A stretch of 64,000 nucleotides of DNA, from positions 3,782,001-3,846,000 of the forward strand of contig PUFA01000144.1 in NCBI GenBank assembly GCA_003508835.1. Direction: 5' to 3'. Position 1 is the stretch's first letter, and every line of letters begins with the position of its first letter. This DNA is from Eonycteris spelaea. Taxonomy: Eukaryota; Chordata; Mammalia; Chiroptera; Pteropodidae. A program made the position numbers and the translations under genes. Positions 35,601 to 47,680 of this stretch are shown in pieces. Under the pieces are notes generated by a model. That model worked only from the letters and a program-made list of their open reading frames with translations, searched no databases and had not been told where the DNA came from.

Positions 35601-37440
35601 CATTGATTGCAGTGTCTTTTTTTAAAATTGTTACTGGGGGGCAATCCGGGAATGAAGTCCTTTCAGCAGACAGAGCTAGGAAATGTATGCATGTAAACAT
35701 ACATATACACATGCACACATATTACACGTGTACACACATATGTGCTTATATAAGCTGTGCACACACGATTTAGAAATCATAAGTTTACAACAATCCCTTC
35801 AATTCTAGTCATACTCACAGAGCTCTTTCTTGCCTCTCTCTATTCCATACATGTACGTGTTTTTTTTTTTTTTCCCCACAGTGAGAATCCTGGCTCTCAC
35901 CATCATTTCATTTACTAATTTCTTCAATCGTATAATACATCTAAAATAGTTTCAGGACTGTCTGTACCACTACAAAAAAGTTCAAATGTGTTTGCAGTGC
36001 TCCCTCCTAACCCAAATTGAGCGTGTACAAATACTGTGTTCATTAGTCACCTGGATTAGTTCTTTTTAATTTTCCCTTCACTTTAGCCATGGCATTCATC
36101 TAAATACAGTTGGGTTCATTTGTTTCCATTTGCTTTTAGTCCTCGGCACCTCCCTCCCACCCCTGTTAATTTTATAAATATGTAGGACGTTAACGTGCTT
36201 CCACAAGTCAAAACTATACAAAACAGTTAACTCAGAGAAGTGTCACTCCTTCCATTGCTGTGCACCTTTTACCTCAGTTCCTTCCTTGCCTTATAGGTAA
36301 CCAACCTGACTGTTTCTGGATCTGCCTTTCCTAAGTTTCTGTTTGTAAAGATAAGCCAATACACATACACTTTTAAACCTTCCCTTTGTTCTTTCACATA
36401 AAATAGCATACTATACATGCACTTTAAGGCGTTTTATTTCTTGATGTTTACAACTAGGTGGTGGATAGAGAAGAAAGAGGAAGGTCAGATGTGGCAGACT
36501 TGAACTTAAGACTGCTTATTCCCCAAATATTATTATTTGAGTATAACCTTTGCAATTTTTACATATCCTCATGCTATATGTTATTTTTACTTAACATTTT
36601 TTCTTTGTGTTGATTCACGTTTTGATTACAATAAAAATTTAAAAGAACATTTTATATCACTATTATAAATGGAAAACCACTCTTGCTTGCCACAGAAGAT
36701 AACAAATACTAGCACAATGAGATGTTCTCTTTGTCATCACAAAGACTCAAAAGAAATAGCTTTCTTACAACATGATTTAGTGTTTACAATGGTGCATCCA
36801 GAAGCACCTAAACCTGTGTCTTGATTACCACTTTATATGGTCTCCTGTACCTCTAGTATTCCATCTGTCCTATGTTTTGTGATCAGTTTGTGACTTCGGC
36901 CAAGAGCTGAGTGATGACTGTGTGCCTGCAACAGAGTTAAGTGGCCGATGTGTACAAAGAAGCACTTATCAGTTTTAGCTAAGTGTCAGTCTCACTCTGC
37001 GAAAAGATCAGTGTACACACAAGCCTGTGTCCTGGGCGAGTCAGGAGGTTCCCAGCCGAGGCTCTGGTTTGGCTGGTGAGGTCTGGTGAGCCTGGATGGC
37101 CTGGGCAATTTGCTAACACAACCACAAGGATAGTTCATTTTTTTCTCGTAATCAGGTAACCTCTTTAGTTGTGGGTTTCTTTGTTATTGGCTTTTGATTT
37201 TCTTACGTCGGAACATTGTTACAATTCTTGATTCTGCATGTGATGACTTCTTACAGAATTTACGGAACCACACTGTGGACCTGCATTATGGCCATTGTAT
37301 TTATATTTCCTAAGAGTTGCAAAAAAATTATAACCTCATTAAATTTACAAAGTTCAAGTGAAGTAACCTTTTCCAAAATTTACTCATACAGTTTGAAATA
37401 TGAATAATTAAACTTATTTGCTTGTCTTGGATTTTCTTAA
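35601..37440. other. Intronic DNA, mostly unassigned
   Basis: A degenerate CA/TA-rich tract lies at 35688-35765 and a T-run near 35862-35874. 35880-36640 reads like diverged antisense L1. 36900-37080 looks unique. Confidence 0.35.
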
Positions 37441-37560
37441 TGAAGATGCATACCCACTGAATTAAGCAAATGTTTGAAAAGCATCTAATATGTGCAAAGA
37501 ACAGGGCTGGGCCTTTCAAGTGATATTAAAAGAAGTAGTTTCCCATCATACAAGAGAATA
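37440..37560 (-). repeat. L2 LINE 3' end (weak)
   Basis: 'attaagcaaatgtttgaaaa' then 'catctaatatgtgcaaagaa' and 'cagggctgggc' resemble the reverse L2 3' end. Confidence 0.5.
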
Positions 37561-37715
37561 AGAGCAAAACATGAATAACTGTAATCCAAGCCAAATTAGT
37601 TAAGTGCTATTAAGTGACATGCTGACCACTCCTCCTTTTTGAACTACCAACTGAATATTTTGTAGTTTTGCACTTATAGCAAAATTTAAGCAGCAAATAT
37701 AAATTTTGTTACAGA

Positions 37716-37753
<38 letters not shown>
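37716..37753. repeat. (CA)n microsatellite
   Basis: About 19 uninterrupted CA units. Confidence 0.97.
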
Positions 37754-37756
<3 letters not shown>

Positions 37757-37894
37757 CTGAGTGTAGTTTAAGTTTATTCTGGTTATCATATAATACCTTA
37801 CAAGTGATGGGAATAATCTCAGCAATATCAAATACCAGCTATGCTTACATCTTTGTCATAGATTTCAATATGGAAATCTGCTTGCATTTTATTA

Positions 37895-38302
37895 ATATCA
37901 TTTTTTAGATTAAAAAATTATTTTGAAATAATTTTAGGCTTTCATAAAAGTTACAAAAATAGTTTAGACAGTTCCTCTATACTCCTCACCCAGCTTCTCT
38001 ACTGTTCACATATTACATTACTACACTACAATGATCAGAACAAGACATTAACATTGATATGATATTATTAACTAAATTATGACTTTATTCCAATTTTTCC
38101 AGATTTTCACTAATGCTCTTTTTCTGACCCAGTCCAGCATCCCAAATCGCATGTAGTCAGCATGTATCCTTAGTCTCTTCCAATCTGCTACAGTTTTTCA
38201 TTGTTATCTTTCAAGACCTTGATACCTATGAATAGTTTACTTTGGTCATTTATTTTGTAGAATGTCCCTCAACTTGGGCCTACCCAATATTTTCTCATGG
38301 TT
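37895..38302 (-). repeat. L1M 3'UTR, part 1 of a split element
   Basis: Antisense L1: 'ttttgaaataattttaggct', 'acccagcttctctactgttc', 'ccagattttcactaatgctc', 'cttagtctcttccaatctgc', 'ttattttgtagaatgtccct' and 'attttctcatggttag'. The element resumes at 38522 after the MER5A insertion. Confidence 0.88.
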
Positions 38303-38521
38303 AGGTTCTGAACCAAGGAAACCTTGCCTCCCAGGGACATCTGGCAATGACTGGAGACAGTTTTGGCTGTCACAAGGCTGGGGGTGGTGGTGATGCTACT
38401 GGCATCTAGTGGGTAGAAGCCAAGGATGCCGTTAATCATCCTACACTGCCCGGGACAGCCCAACCCAAACACAGAACTGCCCAACCCAAAATGCTTATAG
38501 TGTCGAGGTCAAGACACTCTG
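38303..38521 (+). mobile_element. MER5A hAT-Charlie DNA transposon
   Basis: Near full-length (about 219 bp). 'ccagggacatctggcaatga', 'ctggagacagttttggctgt', 'tactggcatctagtgggtag' and 'ccgttaatcatcctacactg' match the MER5A consensus as remembered. The right end, 'gtcgaggtcaagacactctg', matches its terminal inverted repeat. Non-autonomous, no transposase gene. It sits inside an antisense L1M whose text resumes on the other side. Confidence 0.9.
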
Positions 38522-38740
38522 GCCTGAGGTTATGCGTGGTTTTTTTTTTTTTTTTTTTTTTGCGAGAATACTATAAAAGTGATATTGTTCCCTTCTTAAT
38601 GCATCATACCAGCTGCACACAATGTCCATGTATCTCATTATTGGTATTAACTTTGATTGCTTGGTTAGGTGGTGGCTGATGAGTTTCTCCAATACAAAAT
38701 TATTATTTTTACCTTGTTCTCTGAGTTAGGTATTTGCCTG
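38522..38740 (-). repeat. L1M 3'UTR, part 2 of a split element
   Basis: Resumes 'gcctgaggttatgcgtgg', then a run of about 22 T (38540-38561), then 'aatgcatcataccagctgca', 'cattattggtattaactttg' and 'ttggttaggtggtggctgat'. Confidence 0.85.
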
Positions 38741-40254
38741 AGGCTAAGTCAAATTTCTGAACAATCTTTATGTTTGCTTTTGCAATGGTAGCTGAGAAAG
38801 GCTAGAAAAATCCAAATGAGTCAAAGTGAAAACTTGTCTGAGGCCCCAAAGTAAGTTAACTGGACAGAGTACAGATAGCATTATAACAACAGAACAATGC
38901 AAACTTCCAGGAAAGGCCTTCAGCATGAGATATTATTGAGATAAAGGAGGCCTCTGTTGGTCCTTGTTAGTGTGAACCAATGCATGCTCTTCTCCAGCAG
39001 AAAACAAGTACTTCAAATGTGAGAACTGTTCACTGGTAAAGGAGAAGGGAATCTTCAAGTAAGAATTATAGACTAATATTCAATCAAATGATTCTGAGGT
39101 TGCCCTTGTGTTTTCTTAGGCAGAAAGGATTGTCCCCCACCCCTCCCCTACCCGCCCCCCAAAAAAAAACACCTCAGAAAGTAAAAATGAGCCTGGTGAA
39201 GCATGTCCTGCCTGTCCCCATTATGAGACTAGTGTCATTACCAAACCAATTTACATTGTGCCTGCCCTTGGTGAGGAGAACTGTTTTATGTATGTTTGCC
39301 TTCATCACCAATTACTGTGATAGGAGCCTCATCTCTCACATAGATGGGGAGCTCCCCAAGGATGGGGGTATTTCCTCCTCCTGACTGCTTCATGGCATGG
39401 ACTAGCATTGGCTACATTTCCAGCAGTTAGTCTGCAAAGACATGTTAAATGGAATTCAAATAGGCAAACAGACTTTTATAAGAATGATATTGGCTAGATG
39501 GTGAGACAGACTTATAATTTGTGTTTCTCACAACAAACTTGCCAAATGGACCAGACCTAGGTCCTGACCGATACTAGAAGAAAGGTTGTATGAGAAAGAA
39601 GGAAACATCAAATGAGAAAGATAATAACCACGATGGGCGAGTGGAAACCCAGCCCTGGATGTTTGATTCCAAGGTTCCAGGGGAAGACACCCATGACAAG
39701 TGAATAGGAACTCAGCAGATGTTTGGCTCCAAGGTGACATCTGGGCCGGCTCCTGGTAGGCGCATGGGGCCCACCTCATGTTAGAAAGACTTCTTCTTCC
39801 CGAGTACCTGCAAAGATTCCATGGGGAGCGAAGGATTGTAGGAACTCAGGTGAGATACAAAGGCACACTGACAACAGCTACCCCTCTTACCTAGAGGTGA
39901 TTTCCTTTATGTGTTTTGTTTTCCTTTCACAGGAACACTGAGTCCTGCAGAGAAGTGCGCTCCCAAAGTAGACGTGTCCTTGAAGTAAACTTGATGTATG
40001 AAAACCTAAATTTGCACTTATAACATGTTCCTCTGGTGCACTTAACATTTAATCTAATTGCCCAAATTCTAAATATGCCACTTCTTCAGAACATGGCTAC
40101 TATATAAGTGCAGTATATTTACTCAAGAGAACAGTAATATTCAGAACATCAAACTAGGAGAGGTTTCCTTTGTTCACTCCCTACCTTTGACAGGATGAAA
40201 CCAATCATAACATTTATAAAGAATTTTTTGTAAAAACTGATGCACAGGTGCCTT
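38741..40254. other. Intronic DNA with one L2 fragment
   Basis: 39270-39440 reads as plus-strand L2 ('cttcatcaccaattactgtg', 'agatggggagctccccaagg'). The rest is unassigned, with no exon. Confidence 0.45.
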
Positions 40255-40380
40255 TCATGAGGTAGTTTAGTACAGCAAAAAGAGCCTCGGGCTGGTAGTC
40301 TCCTGACTGAATGTGTGACCCCAGATAAGCCACCAAATCTATTTTTCTTGTTCGGATATGAATCATAACAGCTGAAGACA
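40255..40380 (+). repeat. MIR SINE fragment
   Basis: 'gtttagtacagcaaaaagag' head, then 'gaatgtgtgaccccagataa' and 'gccaccaaatctatttttct'. Confidence 0.7.
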
Positions 40381-40582
40381 GATCAAGAGAATGATTGTGA
40401 AAAGTCCGCTAAGAACATAGAAGTGACTGATGATTCATTTGTGTTTATTGCCCAAGATCTCTCCTAACTCCTTGCCCCTGGGGGTGCTGTGCCACTCATT
40501 CAAAGGAGAGTACACATCCTCACACAGAAATCTGGGCAAGCACAGGAAACAGAAAGCAGGATTTTTTTTTTCTTTTTTAACA

Positions 40583-40690
40583 AACTGAAATTGAGTACCA
40601 ACAATGTATCAGGCACTCTTCAAGCTCATGAAAGGATGAATAAGACATCTCTAGTCTTGAGGAACTCAGTCTGGTAAATAACGTATAGAA
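40583..40690 (-). repeat. L2 LINE 3' end
   Basis: 'tgagtaccaacaatgtatca', 'ggcactcttcaagctcatga' and 'gtcttgaggaactcagtctg' follow the reverse L2 3' end. Confidence 0.75.
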
Positions 40691-40929
40691 TAATGTCAGC
40701 TCTCTAAAAGATATGCTAACAGGGTGCAAAGAAAGTTCAAAAGAAGGACAGCTAAGCCTGAGCCAGGTAGGTGGGGATTACTCTAGGAATAAGCAAGATA
40801 AATGAAGCAAGTAATAAATGGCCTCATATACTAAGCTAAGGAGACTGAATTTTAGCCTGGAGGCTTCTCTACTCCTTTTCATTAAGGTTGCTATCTGTTT
40901 TCTTTGAGATTATGGGATAGAAAACTACA

Positions 40930-41115
40930 GCCTCCACTTGTTTTTGTAAATAAAGTTTTATTGGAACACAGCCATGCTCATTGGTTAACAGATGATTTAC
41001 GACTGCTTATGTGCTTTAACAGCTGAATTAAGTAGTGATAGAGGCCACATGGCCTGAAAAACATAAAATCTTCACTACTCAGTTCTTTACAGAAAAAGTT
41101 TGCTTCTAGATCCAG
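40930..41115 (-). mobile_element. hAT-type MER DNA transposon remnant
   Basis: 'ttgtaaataaagttttattg', 'gaacacagccatgctcattg', 'gaggccacatggcctgaaaa' and the end 'cagaaaaagtttgcttctag' match a common mammalian hAT MITE whose end I remember as tttgccgacccctg. The exact MER name is not certain. Confidence 0.7.
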
Positions 41116-43829
41116 GCCAGGGAGAGCAGTGTGCTCTCAAATTCTCTCAGATGTAATATGTCTAATATCTACTAAATTAAAGAAGGAAACAAAATGGTGT
41201 GAGGGCAACCCTTCTAATTGTAGTAAGGTGGCAAAACTTATCTTAACGTCTGGCATCAGAATTCTTTTAGGGCAGAGAAATGTGTTTGGGGGAAAATCTT
41301 GCTTTGTAAGATCAGACATGTAGTAGGGAAGAGGGAAGGAATTTGTTACTCTAGTTCTTGAGAGGCAGGGGGCTAATCCAAAGAGAGGAGACTTAACCGA
41401 TATGTGTGAGAGGGCTACGAAGGAAAGTCCTATTGGTATTATGGCCCCAAATGACTCTGGAGGCCCGAGATGTCTGGCAAGTGACTTTTCGAAGCTCTTT
41501 GCTGTAGTATGGATATAAATCTCCCCTAAAAATCCACCCTCTCAATCCCAATTTTTAGATGAACTACTCTACTTTCAGTTGCTTGGGTGAATAATTTTTC
41601 TTTCTTTCTTTCTTTCTTTTTTTTTTTTGGCACTCAAAGAGGCTGAGTTTCACACTAGCCAACTGCAAAACTGCACTATGGAAATGAGAGCCCAGGAAAC
41701 AAGAAGGCCGGAGGTCTCTAGGGATTTGCAGAAATCTGAAGGAGGCCTTTGGATTTTCCACATGGAACTGGGTGGGGAGAAATTCCAAGTTTCTCTGGGT
41801 CACTATAAATTAAAGCGATCTGGCTTTTACATGAATTTTGCAACCATGACCCCTCAACAGGCTGGCTCCTGGGCCTTCCAGAAAGGTCTGACCTCCTCTT
41901 CTTCTATTCTCTGGGTGAGTGAGGCAGGGGAAGGGGCAAGGAGTAGCTGTGCAGTTCCCTGCTTTTCCTCCAGCCCAGCTGCCAGGTGGATGGAGGCTTC
42001 ATTAAGCTCCTTATCAGAGACCAAGTGCATATCGGCAGCTTCCCCTGAAAGAGACCATCACTCTGGGAATTATTTATTTGCCTCATAAATGTGGGTTTAT
42101 AGGTTTATTATCTAAACTCTTAACCTCTGAGACTACCTTAGGAAAGAGAAAGATGGAGGCTTACAGCTCTCCCATTGTCATCAGCAGGTGCCCGGGGGAA
42201 GACTCCCAGATAAAAATGCCAACACCGAGCATTCCTTTGCGTCAGAGACTTCTGTAAGGCCATTTCACACTGATGACAGCATCTATCCTGCTGCAGGGGG
42301 TGGAAGGAAATCCTAATTGCACACTGGGTAGTAATAACTCTACTGTTCATACATGTTCAAGGGGATGATGGGAGGCCTCTACTATGGGCTGACTGAGTTG
42401 CCCCTTGTTTAAGGTGGGAAGGCTGGCAGGTGTGGGTTTTAGTTGGAGTTGTTGCCACAGATGTAGTCAAATGAGGTAGGAGCCATGGTTGATTTTCTTT
42501 CAGCATACTGTGATAAAGATTCCTACGTAAGTGGATTAGGGAACTACTGTTGAATTTTTAACTAAACTACCCTCCTTCTCTGGCCAAAATGAGTAAGTGG
42601 TTTAACAACACCCCTGCAAAGATACCATGGATTGAAGATAATATTAACAATGTAAGTATAAGCAAACACCAAGAAAATGCAGAGCTCACACATCTTGGTA
42701 CCCAATGCAAGCTCTTGATCACCCACGTTATAAAGTAAAAACAACGATGACTTAATCAGATACTGTAAAGCGTCTACAAATTTGAAATTATCAAAAAGTC
42801 TATTTAAAATTATTTGTATCCATGATTGTGAATAATGGAAATTACTTAGCCTAAGTATATATTGCGCTGTGAAATATTAATGATAGTAATAGGTGTGTGC
42901 ATACTCATCTGGGCATACACACAAGCAGACTTTGAAAGGTAATAATGTTGCCTCTTGAAATTGCAGTGGGAAAGAGGGTGTGCGGCAGCTATCCCTTGGT
43001 AGTTATTAAATATCTAATTATGATTTGTTAATAAATTGTTAAACATACCAATATATTAGGGGTGAATTCTCAAGATTTTTTTTTTTTTTGCTAACAGTAG
43101 TGCTCAATCAAAAAACTTTGGAGACACTGGTTAGATAACCTGTAGGAAAAACATCACAAATTCATAATGAAAATGATTTGGGTTTTCTTTTAAATGTGGA
43201 TAATTAAGAAACATTAGTTGTAGAAAATTACTTCTTATACAAGTCATTACAAATAATAGCCCATAAGAAAAATATCTAACATTCAAGAATAGCAAAGCTG
43301 AGAATGTCCTTATACTCTGGATAAGCTTAGAATAAACTAGAATCTCGATGGCCTGGGAAATATGCTTGGGTCTGAACAAAAGGCTGAGCATTAGACAGCT
43401 TACTCTTACGACTCTTAGCCCAGTCAGACGTCTATTTCAAATCTATTTCATTCTGGGTTTGAGGGGCTGGAGAGTGAATAAAATTGCTACCCAGATTCCC
43501 ATGCCAAATTTTGGAAACAATCAACAGATCGATTAAAAAGGTATTCGATGGTAAGTGGTCCTCAACCATCAAGGATTCTTTTTTTGTTTTCTCTCCATAA
43601 ACTCCCAATTTCAAAAGGGTTTTGCCTCCCCAAGATATGTGTTAAGGAAACGCTAGTTCCTAAGAAGGCCACCGTTTCAGCCCCATGGGGCCGGTGTATT
43701 TGCTACTTCCGTTTTCCTTCAATTTATTTCCTTCCTTTCAATTCTATTTTCCTAATTAAATTCTATGTATCATTTTAATGAGCCACCTCAAGGCCATTTT
43801 TGAAATAGGTGGGATTAAACAAATGTGAT
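41116..43829. other. Intronic DNA, mostly unique
   Basis: (TTTC)n plus a T-run at 41595-41628. 42060-42115 is an AT-rich block with several TTTAT/CATAAA motifs. 42780-42960 may be diverged L1. No exon seen. Confidence 0.4.
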
Positions 43830-44085
43830 AAAAAGTGCTAACGAGCATGGCACCTGCCCTTGAGAGCCAAATGAAGGGTCCTGGCAGGGAGTATGATAGG
43901 CTTTCAGAGCGAGGAAAGATGGGAGAGGCCCAAAATATTCGAAGTTCCAGTCATTCAAAAAGATGGGCACAATTGAGATTAGACAGAGAACAGAGGGAAT
44001 TTCAAACAAAAAGACTAGTGGAGGCCAAGATGAAGAAATAGAAGCAGCTGAGATGTGTTCAAGGGAAGAAAAACATTGGACATTT
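43830..44085. repeat. Old dispersed repeat, family not assigned (weak)
   Basis: Wording resembles the family at 6570-6960 ('gagagccaaatgaagggtcc', 'gtggaggccaagatgaag'). Orientation uncertain. Confidence 0.3.
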
Positions 44086-44285
44086 CTTGAACACCTAACG
44101 TGTGACAGATACGAGGCTAGGTCTCTTACTCATCTGTTTCATTTAATCCCCAGGAACATCAATAGCCTAAGAGGTAGGTATCTCCACTTTACAGATTAAG
44201 AGATGAAGGCTCGAAAAGGTTAAAAGAATGGACCATGAGGAGTATATTCAGTAAGCGATGGAGTCAGGACTTGGACACAGGACAG
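44085..44285 (-). repeat. MIR SINE
   Basis: 'gaacacctaacgtgtgacag', 'tttcatttaatccccaggaa', 'aagaggtaggtatctccact' and 'agtcaggacttggacacagg' in reverse MIR order. Confidence 0.88.
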
Positions 44286-44466
44286 TCTGACTCCCAAGAC
44301 TGGGCTTTTCCCTCTGTTCCCTTTTGGACTTCTCTCAAGGGTCAATTTGGTATACAACTTGGATGAGCAGAGTTGGTGTATAAAGGAAGAGTAGCGGGAA
44401 GACCGACAAGGTAGTAGTTGAGTCAGACTATGAAGCATATCGACTGCCAGCCTAAGAATTAAAAAA

Positions 44467-44525
44467 TATACACACACACACATATGCACACATACATACA
44501 TGCATACATACACACACATACATAC
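44467..44525. repeat. Degenerate (CA)n/(CATA)n microsatellite
   Basis: Mixed acac, catacata and tgcata units over about 58 bp. Confidence 0.92.
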
Positions 44526-44559
44526 CATGGAGAATGGCAACATTTCAATGGCAACTTAT

Positions 44560-44740
44560 TAGTAAGATGAATTTGGCAGCAGCATACAAGATGGGCTTGA
44601 GAACATTTTCAGGCAGGGAAGTCTGAGGTAATGAGGATCTGGGCAAGGATGGCCGCACAGGATGAGAGAGGAAAGGGTGGCGACCACTGCATCAGGTCCA
44701 ACTGAAGGACTGAAGGCTGACTCGGTGTTGGAGGGGGACA
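44560..44740. repeat. Old dispersed repeat, family not assigned
   Basis: 'aggcagggaagtctgaggta' and 'ggatggccgcacaggatgag' resemble the family at 6570-6960 and 63870-63980. Confidence 0.35.
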
Positions 44741-45257
44741 GGGAAGACTAACAAATGATCACACGGCATACTTTTCAAAACCGTTTTCCTCCAGGGACCA
44801 GGCAAGTAATACAAATGAATGAATCGGCCAGGTGCTTCCCATAACTGTTCTTATTCCAAAGAAAAGCAGATGAATCAGTATGTCTCTGAGTTCTCCACGC
44901 ATGCCTTTCGCTTAAGCTATGCAGGAGGTGAATAGATATGTCTTGCTTTGTTCTTTGTCTTTGCTCACCATGAATGTTACAGGCAAAGGGTAAGGCTGGC
45001 CAGGGGCCTGTGGCAGGTTTCAGTGTGACCAAAGTCAGTTAAGACTCAAAGAAATAGTGAAATCTCAGAAAGGAAATAAACCCTAGGAACCTCTTCTCTA
45101 CCTCCGTTTCCACACCCTCCATGCATATCCTTCTTTTTCTATCAGATTTTCCTTCTAAAATTGTGCTATTGTCAGAAACTGTCCTAGTATTATTTCTCAA
45201 AATTCTCCTTTGAGGAAGGAACAATTTTTGCTTGAATTTTGTCTGGCATTTTATTTC

Positions 45258-45660
45258 ATTTCATTTCTTTTTTTATTATTAAAAATTGTTGGGGTGACAT
45301 TGATCAACAACATCCAATAAGTTGCAAGTGTGCAATTTAATAGTATGTCATATATATATTGCATTGTGTGTTCACCGTTCATAGATTTCTTTCCGTCACC
45401 ACATATCTGACCCCTTGTATCCCATCTACCTTCCCCCTCCCCCATTTCCCTCTGGTAACCACTAGTCCATTGTCCACGCCCATGAGTTTTGTTTGTTTGA
45501 GTTAGACTGCATGTTTGTTTGTTGCTTTTAGATTTATATCTCACAAATGAGTGATAGCATGTGGTTTTCAATTTTTTTCTGTCTGACTTATTTTGCTTAG
45601 CATGATTATCTCAAGGTCCATCCATGTTGTTGCAAAGGGCAGTATTTTATTTCTTATAGC
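45258..45660 (-). repeat. L1 3'UTR, bat-like subfamily
   Basis: Antisense L1 3' end: 'ttgttggggtgacattgatc', 'attgcattgtgtgttcaccg', 'ccgtcaccacatatctgacc', 'cttccccctcccccatttcc', 'ctctggtaaccactagtcca', 'acaaatgagtgatagcatgt' and 'tccatccatgttgttgcaaa'. The GGGGTGACATT start and GTGTGTTCACC wording are those I associate with bat L1s. It appears younger than most L1 text here. Confidence 0.8.
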
Positions 45661-46019
45661 TTTACATGTCTGACATCTTAAAAACATTACGGGTTCTAAA
45701 CCTTTTCAGTTTGTTCTATATTATATGTCTCTCGGTCAGTGAACATACCTTTAGTCATCCTGCTTTCCTTTGCAAGCTTTAGGTGTACTCTTTTGGCTTT
45801 TGAAGGGTTTTCAGACTCCCAGAATAGGACACAGAAGACTAGCGCTTGGGGCCCTGGAAAAGTCTCCAGCAGTCAGTCCTACTACTTTTACTGATGACCA
45901 ATGACATTAATGTCCCTATAGCTCTGAGATTCTAAATCTAGAGAATTCCTTATTAGCAAGTAAATAGCTATGGGACAGAAAATGTAGCTCTCATCACTTT
46001 AGCGGGAATGAAATGGGAG
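45661..46019. other. Intronic DNA, no feature recognised
   Basis: A stretch between the L1 and a MIR. No exon or repeat was assigned. Confidence 0.4.
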
Positions 46020-46165
46020 ACTGTGAGGCATCGCAGAAAAGGCACTATACCTTTATCTTATAGGGGAGGAAATTGAGGTCAGAAAGATTCATGGTCATAA
46101 GCAAAGCTACCACGAATGGGCTGGGTTTAGAACATAAGCCCTTGTCTTCTAATCCACTTTTTTTC
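46020..46165 (-). repeat. MIR SINE fragment
   Basis: 'gaggaaattgaggtcagaaa', 'ggtcataagcaaagctacca' and 'gggctgggtttagaacataa' in reverse MIR order. Confidence 0.75.
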
Positions 46166-46489
46166 TACTACATGGTACAGTTTAATCAGCTGGTGGAGAA
46201 CCAACATCTGTAAGAACAGAACACAGGTCTGATGCCTAAAGAGGTGAAGGAGAAGGAAAGGGAGGTTTGAATTTTTTTAATTAAAAAATAAAAAAGAACA
46301 TAAAATTCATTTTATCTCTAGTGAACAAATGTTAGCTATGTGTCTAATTTGCTTTTTTAAAGCTCCTCCCTTTGTTGTAAAGGAATAAAACATAAACAAA
46401 GGTGAAACTCCCTTTTGCATTCCTGGAGGAGGCTATCGTGACTTTTTTATGTATCCTTTATGTGTGTTTATGCTTTTAATAGAGAAACA

Positions 46490-46760
46490 ATATATAGTAA
46501 TGTTTTATGTTTTAGTTTATATATATAATATTGTGCACAACATTCTGCAACTTGCATTTTTCACTCAATATTATGTTTTCAAGATCTATCTATGTTGATC
46601 CATGTGAGGCTAGTTTTCATTTCTTGTAACTGCTGAATAATATTCTCCATTGCACAAGCATACTTAAATGTACTACAATATATTATCAATTAATTCAATA
46701 ATGGGAATTTGTACAACTGTGTTTCCAGCTGATAGTGGAATCTCCAGTGGGCTCACCTGT
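46490..46760 (-). repeat. L1 3'UTR fragment, antisense
   Basis: 'cttgcatttttcactcaata', 'tctatctatgttgatccatg' and 'actgctgaataatattctcc' followed by 'aattcaataatgggaatttg' is reverse L1 3'UTR wording. Confidence 0.8.
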
Positions 46761-47499
46761 ATCCACCCAGGGAGCAGGCCGCATGCCAGGTGAGTACAAT
46801 GACGAAGGAATGTCAGTCAACCTTTACCACCATACATATCCGAAATGATGTAAAAATGTCAGGTCACCCAGCTGGCCAATTTAAATATCCCCTGAATTTG
46901 ATACCATAGCAAGTGGCACAGAGAAAACAGTCCAGGCCAAGACTCTTAACAAGATAACTAAAAGGAAATCCATCTCGTCTTAGGACAGAATATCTGCAGG
47001 AAGATAGGAGAAAGCACAGTCATGCCGAGGTCATTAAGCCCACTCTGACCAGAATTAAGATAAACACAGAAATATTTCTTCTCTCAATGGTAACATCAGG
47101 AAGTTACACCCCTATTTCTGAGCCGTTGGGAATAATGGGTCAGGAGGTTTTCCATAGGGTTCTCAATGTAGCTGAGGTTGATCTGGGATGGCAGGGAAGG
47201 GCAAACTCTGCTTTCATAGTACTATCCTCTATTACCTTGAATCTGAATAGATTGAAAATTTCCAGGATCTAAATGCCCATTAGCTAGTGTTTGAGTTGGG
47301 TGGGAAGGAGAAATCAGGAGAAGAAAGAAGCCTCCTTGTGTGGGAGTTGGTATCATTCTCAGAGATCCTAGGGTGGAAAGATTTCTTCTCTTATTCTGCA
47401 CAGACAAGCTCAATCTTCTAATTTCTTCTATGGCCAGAGCGATGGGGTCTTTGGTCTTGATGGCATTGGGGCCTTTGTTCAGAGGTCTCAAACAAATAA
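46761..47499. other. Intronic DNA, no feature recognised
   Basis: Unique-looking DNA; no exon, repeat or tract assigned. Confidence 0.4.
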
Positions 47500-47680
47500 T
47501 TATTATTTTCTGACTCAGTTTCTCAATCTGTTCGTTATGTGAATTTGTTGAAAACCTGCTCCAATTTATTTCATAAGAGTATGAAAAGAGATATAGTAAG
47601 TGAAAGCACTTGAAAATTTCACATTGTTACTAGAATTAATAACACTGTTATCAGAGGGTATCATTATTATTCAAAAAGGT
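47500..47680 (+). repeat. MIR SINE 3' half (weak)
   Basis: 'tctgactcagtttctcaatc' then 'aagtgaaagcacttgaaaat' and 'aataacactgttatcagagg' resemble MIR. Confidence 0.55.
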
